Positions 6,380-7,587 of a stretch of 7,587 bases of DNA are shown piece after piece. Made by a program: the position numbers and the translations under genes. Within the stretch, counting starts at the first letter, position 1, and every line of letters starts with the position of its first letter. The notes beneath the pieces are model-generated. The model was not told the origin of the DNA, searched no databases, and was given only the letters and a program-made list of their open reading frames with translations. The DNA is from Bhargavaea ullalensis (lineage in GTDB: Bacteria; Bacillota; Bacilli; Bacillales_A; Planococcaceae): NCBI RefSeq assembly GCF_040545425.1, contig NZ_JBEPLW010000043.1, one strand, 5' to 3'.

Positions 6380-7186
6380 TTAATGGCTGTTTGAGTTGCC
6401 GATGAACTGCATGAGGTCCCGAATCGTCTCCTGCGGTGCGCTGATATGCGGGTTATGGCCTTTTGCGTCCATCAGTTTATATTCGCTTCCGGGAATCTGG
6501 GTATGGATGAACTGCCCGACTTCCGGCGGTACGACCGCGTCATCACGTGTCTGGAGAATGAGCGTCGGGACTTTGATTTCTTTCAGGAGATCCCGGCAAT
6601 CCGACAGGAACGTCACTTCGGCGAACTGCCGCATGACCGCCGGGTCGTTGTTGGCAAACCGCTCTTCCATTTCCTCTGTAAGCGAAGGCCTGTCCGGATT
6701 CTGCATGGAAACGGGTGCCATATACTTCGCCCACTCCAAATAATTCATCTCCATCATGTCCAGCAATTCCTCGACATCGGCACGGTCAAACCCGCCAGGA
6801 TAGTCCGGCTCATTCAAGTAGTGCGGCGACGGCCCGATCATGACGAGTTTCGAAAAAGCGTCTGGCCGCTCCAGCGACGCAATGGCGCCGATCATGCCGC
6901 TCACCGAGTGCCCGACAAACACGGCATCGCGCAGATCCAGCGAATCCGCAATGTCCACCACATCTTTCGCATAGCCGTCGAGCGAGCCATATCGACCCGG
7001 CGAATACGCCGACCGGTCACTCTGCCCCGCCCCGACATAATCAAACAGCACCGTCCGAAAATCCCCTTCAAACGCCGGTGCCACACGGCTCCAAACCGTC
7101 TGATCACAACCGAGCCCGTGCGCAAACACCACCGTCTGTGCACCCTCGCCCCGGATCGTCACGTGATTCCGCTTTATAATATCCAT
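6380..7186 (-). CDS. rsbQ: RsbQ-like alpha/beta hydrolase
   Basis: This 268-residue protein closely resembles Bacillus subtilis RsbQ (269 residues) along its length, with shared blocks such as GCDQ..W..VAPAFE, LFDYVG.G.SD, LDGYA.DV, VFVGHSV and GPSP.YLN. The catalytic triad is intact: S94 in GHSVSG, D216 in RDDAVVP and H244 in KGHNPH. In B. subtilis RsbQ is needed, with the PAS phosphatase RsbP, for energy-stress activation of SigB and is thought to supply or process a small hydrophobic ligand for the PAS domain. RsbQ is also a structural relative of the plant KAI2/D14 receptors. Here the next gene is a PAS-GGDEF protein, so the predicted output is cyclic-di-GMP. Start choice: ATG at 7186 has a G-rich site (AGGGGGGG) 7 nt upstream and matches the RsbQ N-terminus. 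An ATG at 7204 overlaps that site and is rejected. The gene symbol rests on family resemblance; the physiological role may differ. Confidence 0.88.
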   Translation of the reverse strand: MDIIKRNHVTIRGEGAQTVVFAHGLGCDQTVWSRVAPAFEGDFRTVLFDYVGAGQSDRSAYSPGRYGSLDGYAKDVVDIADSLDLRDAVFVGHSVSGMIGAIASLERPDAFSKLVMIGPSPHYLNEPDYPGGFDRADVEELLDMMEMNYLEWAKYMAPVSMQNPDRPSLTEEMEERFANNDPAVMRQFAEVTFLSDCRDLLKEIKVPTLILQTRDDAVVPPEVGQFIHTQIPGSEYKLMDAKGHNPHISAPQETIRDLMQFIGNSNSH

Positions 7187-7212
7187 CCCACAGCCCCCCC
7201 TCATCTTTCTCT

Positions 7213-7241
7213 ACTATACCCCAATCACTTTCCATCACCAA
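7213..7241 (-). promoter_or_regulatory. rsbQ: Candidate promoter of the rsbQ-like/PAS-GGDEF operon
   Basis: On the minus strand TATAGT (7213-7218) is preceded at 17 nt by TTGGTG (7236-7241), a fair -10 with a weak -35. The same area reads GGGTAT (7216-7221), a perfect SigB-type -10, but no GTTT-like -35 sits at the right distance. The promoter class is therefore undecided. Confidence 0.45.
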
Positions 7242-7253
7242 TTCTTCTTGGTG
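7236..7253. promoter_or_regulatory. Inverted repeat overlapping the rsbQ -35 region
   Basis: CACCAA (7236-7241) and TTGGTG (7248-7253) form a dyad with a 6-nt TTCTTC centre. The left arm coincides with the candidate -35 hexamer. A nested alternative dyad is CATCACC (7233-7239) / GGTGATG (7256-7262). Its position suits a repressor or activator site, but this is inference. Confidence 0.4.
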
Positions 7254-7263
7254 TGGGTGATGT

Positions 7264-7587
7264 GAATGTCGGGATTGCCACGGATGATTCACGAATGTCG
7301 CGATAACACCGGTGAATGTCGGGATAGCGATGGTGAAAGTCCGGTTAGCCCTCTCGAATGTCGGGATTGCCACGGGTGATTCGCGAATGTCGCGATAGCA
7401 CTGGCGAATGTCGGGATAGCGGCCGTGAATGTCCGGTTAACCCTTTCGAATGTCGGGATTGCCACGGATGATTCGCGAATGTCGCGATAACACCAGCGAA
7501 TGTCGGGATAGCGGCGATGAATGGCGGGGTAGCCCTCTCGAATGTCGGGATAGCCACGGATGATTCATGAATGTCGCGATAACGCCA
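7264..7587. repeat. Two-level tandem repeat: 92-bp blocks of four GAATGTC subunits
   Basis: Fourteen copies of a core close to GAATGTCGGGATAGC start at 7264, 7293, 7314, 7335, 7356, 7385, 7406, 7427, 7448, 7477, 7498, 7519, 7540 and 7569. The spacings repeat as 29, 21, 21, 21, so blocks of 92 bp begin at 7264, 7356, 7448 and 7540, and the fourth is cut by the window end. Subunits keep their order: A (29 bp, GGGATTGCCACGG), B (CGCGATAACACC), C (GGGATAGCG) and D (CCGGTTAGCCCTCTC). Blocks 1 and 2, and blocks 2 and 3, each match at 81 of 92 positions. Because 92 is not a multiple of three and the 29-bp unit breaks every frame, it is not coding. Each block has a hairpin-forming TCGCGAATGTCGCGA or a degenerate version. 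Function unknown. Confidence 0.95.

Noticed and set aside
6446..7306. 286-codon plus-strand frame opposite the rsbQ-like gene
   Set aside because: The product is rich in R, H and P with no domain, and the opposite strand encodes a complete RsbQ-like hydrolase with its catalytic triad.
7104..7557. Minus-strand open frames in the array reading as AIPTF-like heptad repeats
   Set aside because: They arise from the 21-bp (7-codon) subunits and are broken by each 29-bp unit. The 92-bp block is not a multiple of three and there is no ribosome binding site.
7264..7587. CRISPR array
   Set aside because: The spacers between cores are themselves repeated (the A, B, C and D types), the cores are only about 15 bp with 21-bp spacing, and no cas gene is present.

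Overview
The window looks like chromosomal DNA of a moderately GC-rich Firmicute of the order Bacillales. Planococcaceae or Bacillaceae would fit, but the genus cannot be fixed from this sequence. The grounds are strong AGGAGG-type ribosome binding sites, TTG/GTG starts, an S-layer-homology (SLH) protein, a close relative of Bacillus RsbQ, and a staphylococcal-type nuclease with an excalibur domain.

Layout: (1) 1-141 holds two hairpin terminators. (2) 142-1224 (minus) is a secreted protein with three SLH repeats and a DUF4309-like C-terminal domain. (3) 1225-1422 is a divergent promoter region with a good SigA-type promoter for the plus-strand genes and a SigB-like promoter facing the SLH gene. 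(4) 1423-3632 (plus) is a two-gene operon with a 4-bp overlap: a DUF4236 protein and a membrane-anchored thermonuclease with an excalibur domain, ended by a perfect hairpin. Both genes start with TTG. (5) 3893-5266 (minus) is a SEC-C zinc-motif protein made of two copies of a ~200-residue domain, with its own promoter and terminator. (6) 5405-7186 (minus) is a tightly packed pair: an RsbQ-like alpha/beta hydrolase, then a PAS-GGDEF protein whose ATG directly abuts the hydrolase stop codon. (7) 7264-7587 is a non-coding tandem array built on two levels: 21- or 29-bp subunits grouped into 92-bp blocks. It runs off the window end.

The most interesting gene arrangement is the hydrolase/PAS-GGDEF pair. 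In Bacillus subtilis RsbQ works with the PAS domain of the phosphatase RsbP to switch on SigB under energy stress. Here the same hydrolase is coupled to a PAS protein whose output is a diguanylate cyclase, so the small-molecule input probably feeds cyclic-di-GMP. The most interesting non-coding element is the ordered A-B-C-D repeat array just upstream of the rsbQ-like promoter. No mobile element, CRISPR array, tRNA or rRNA was seen.
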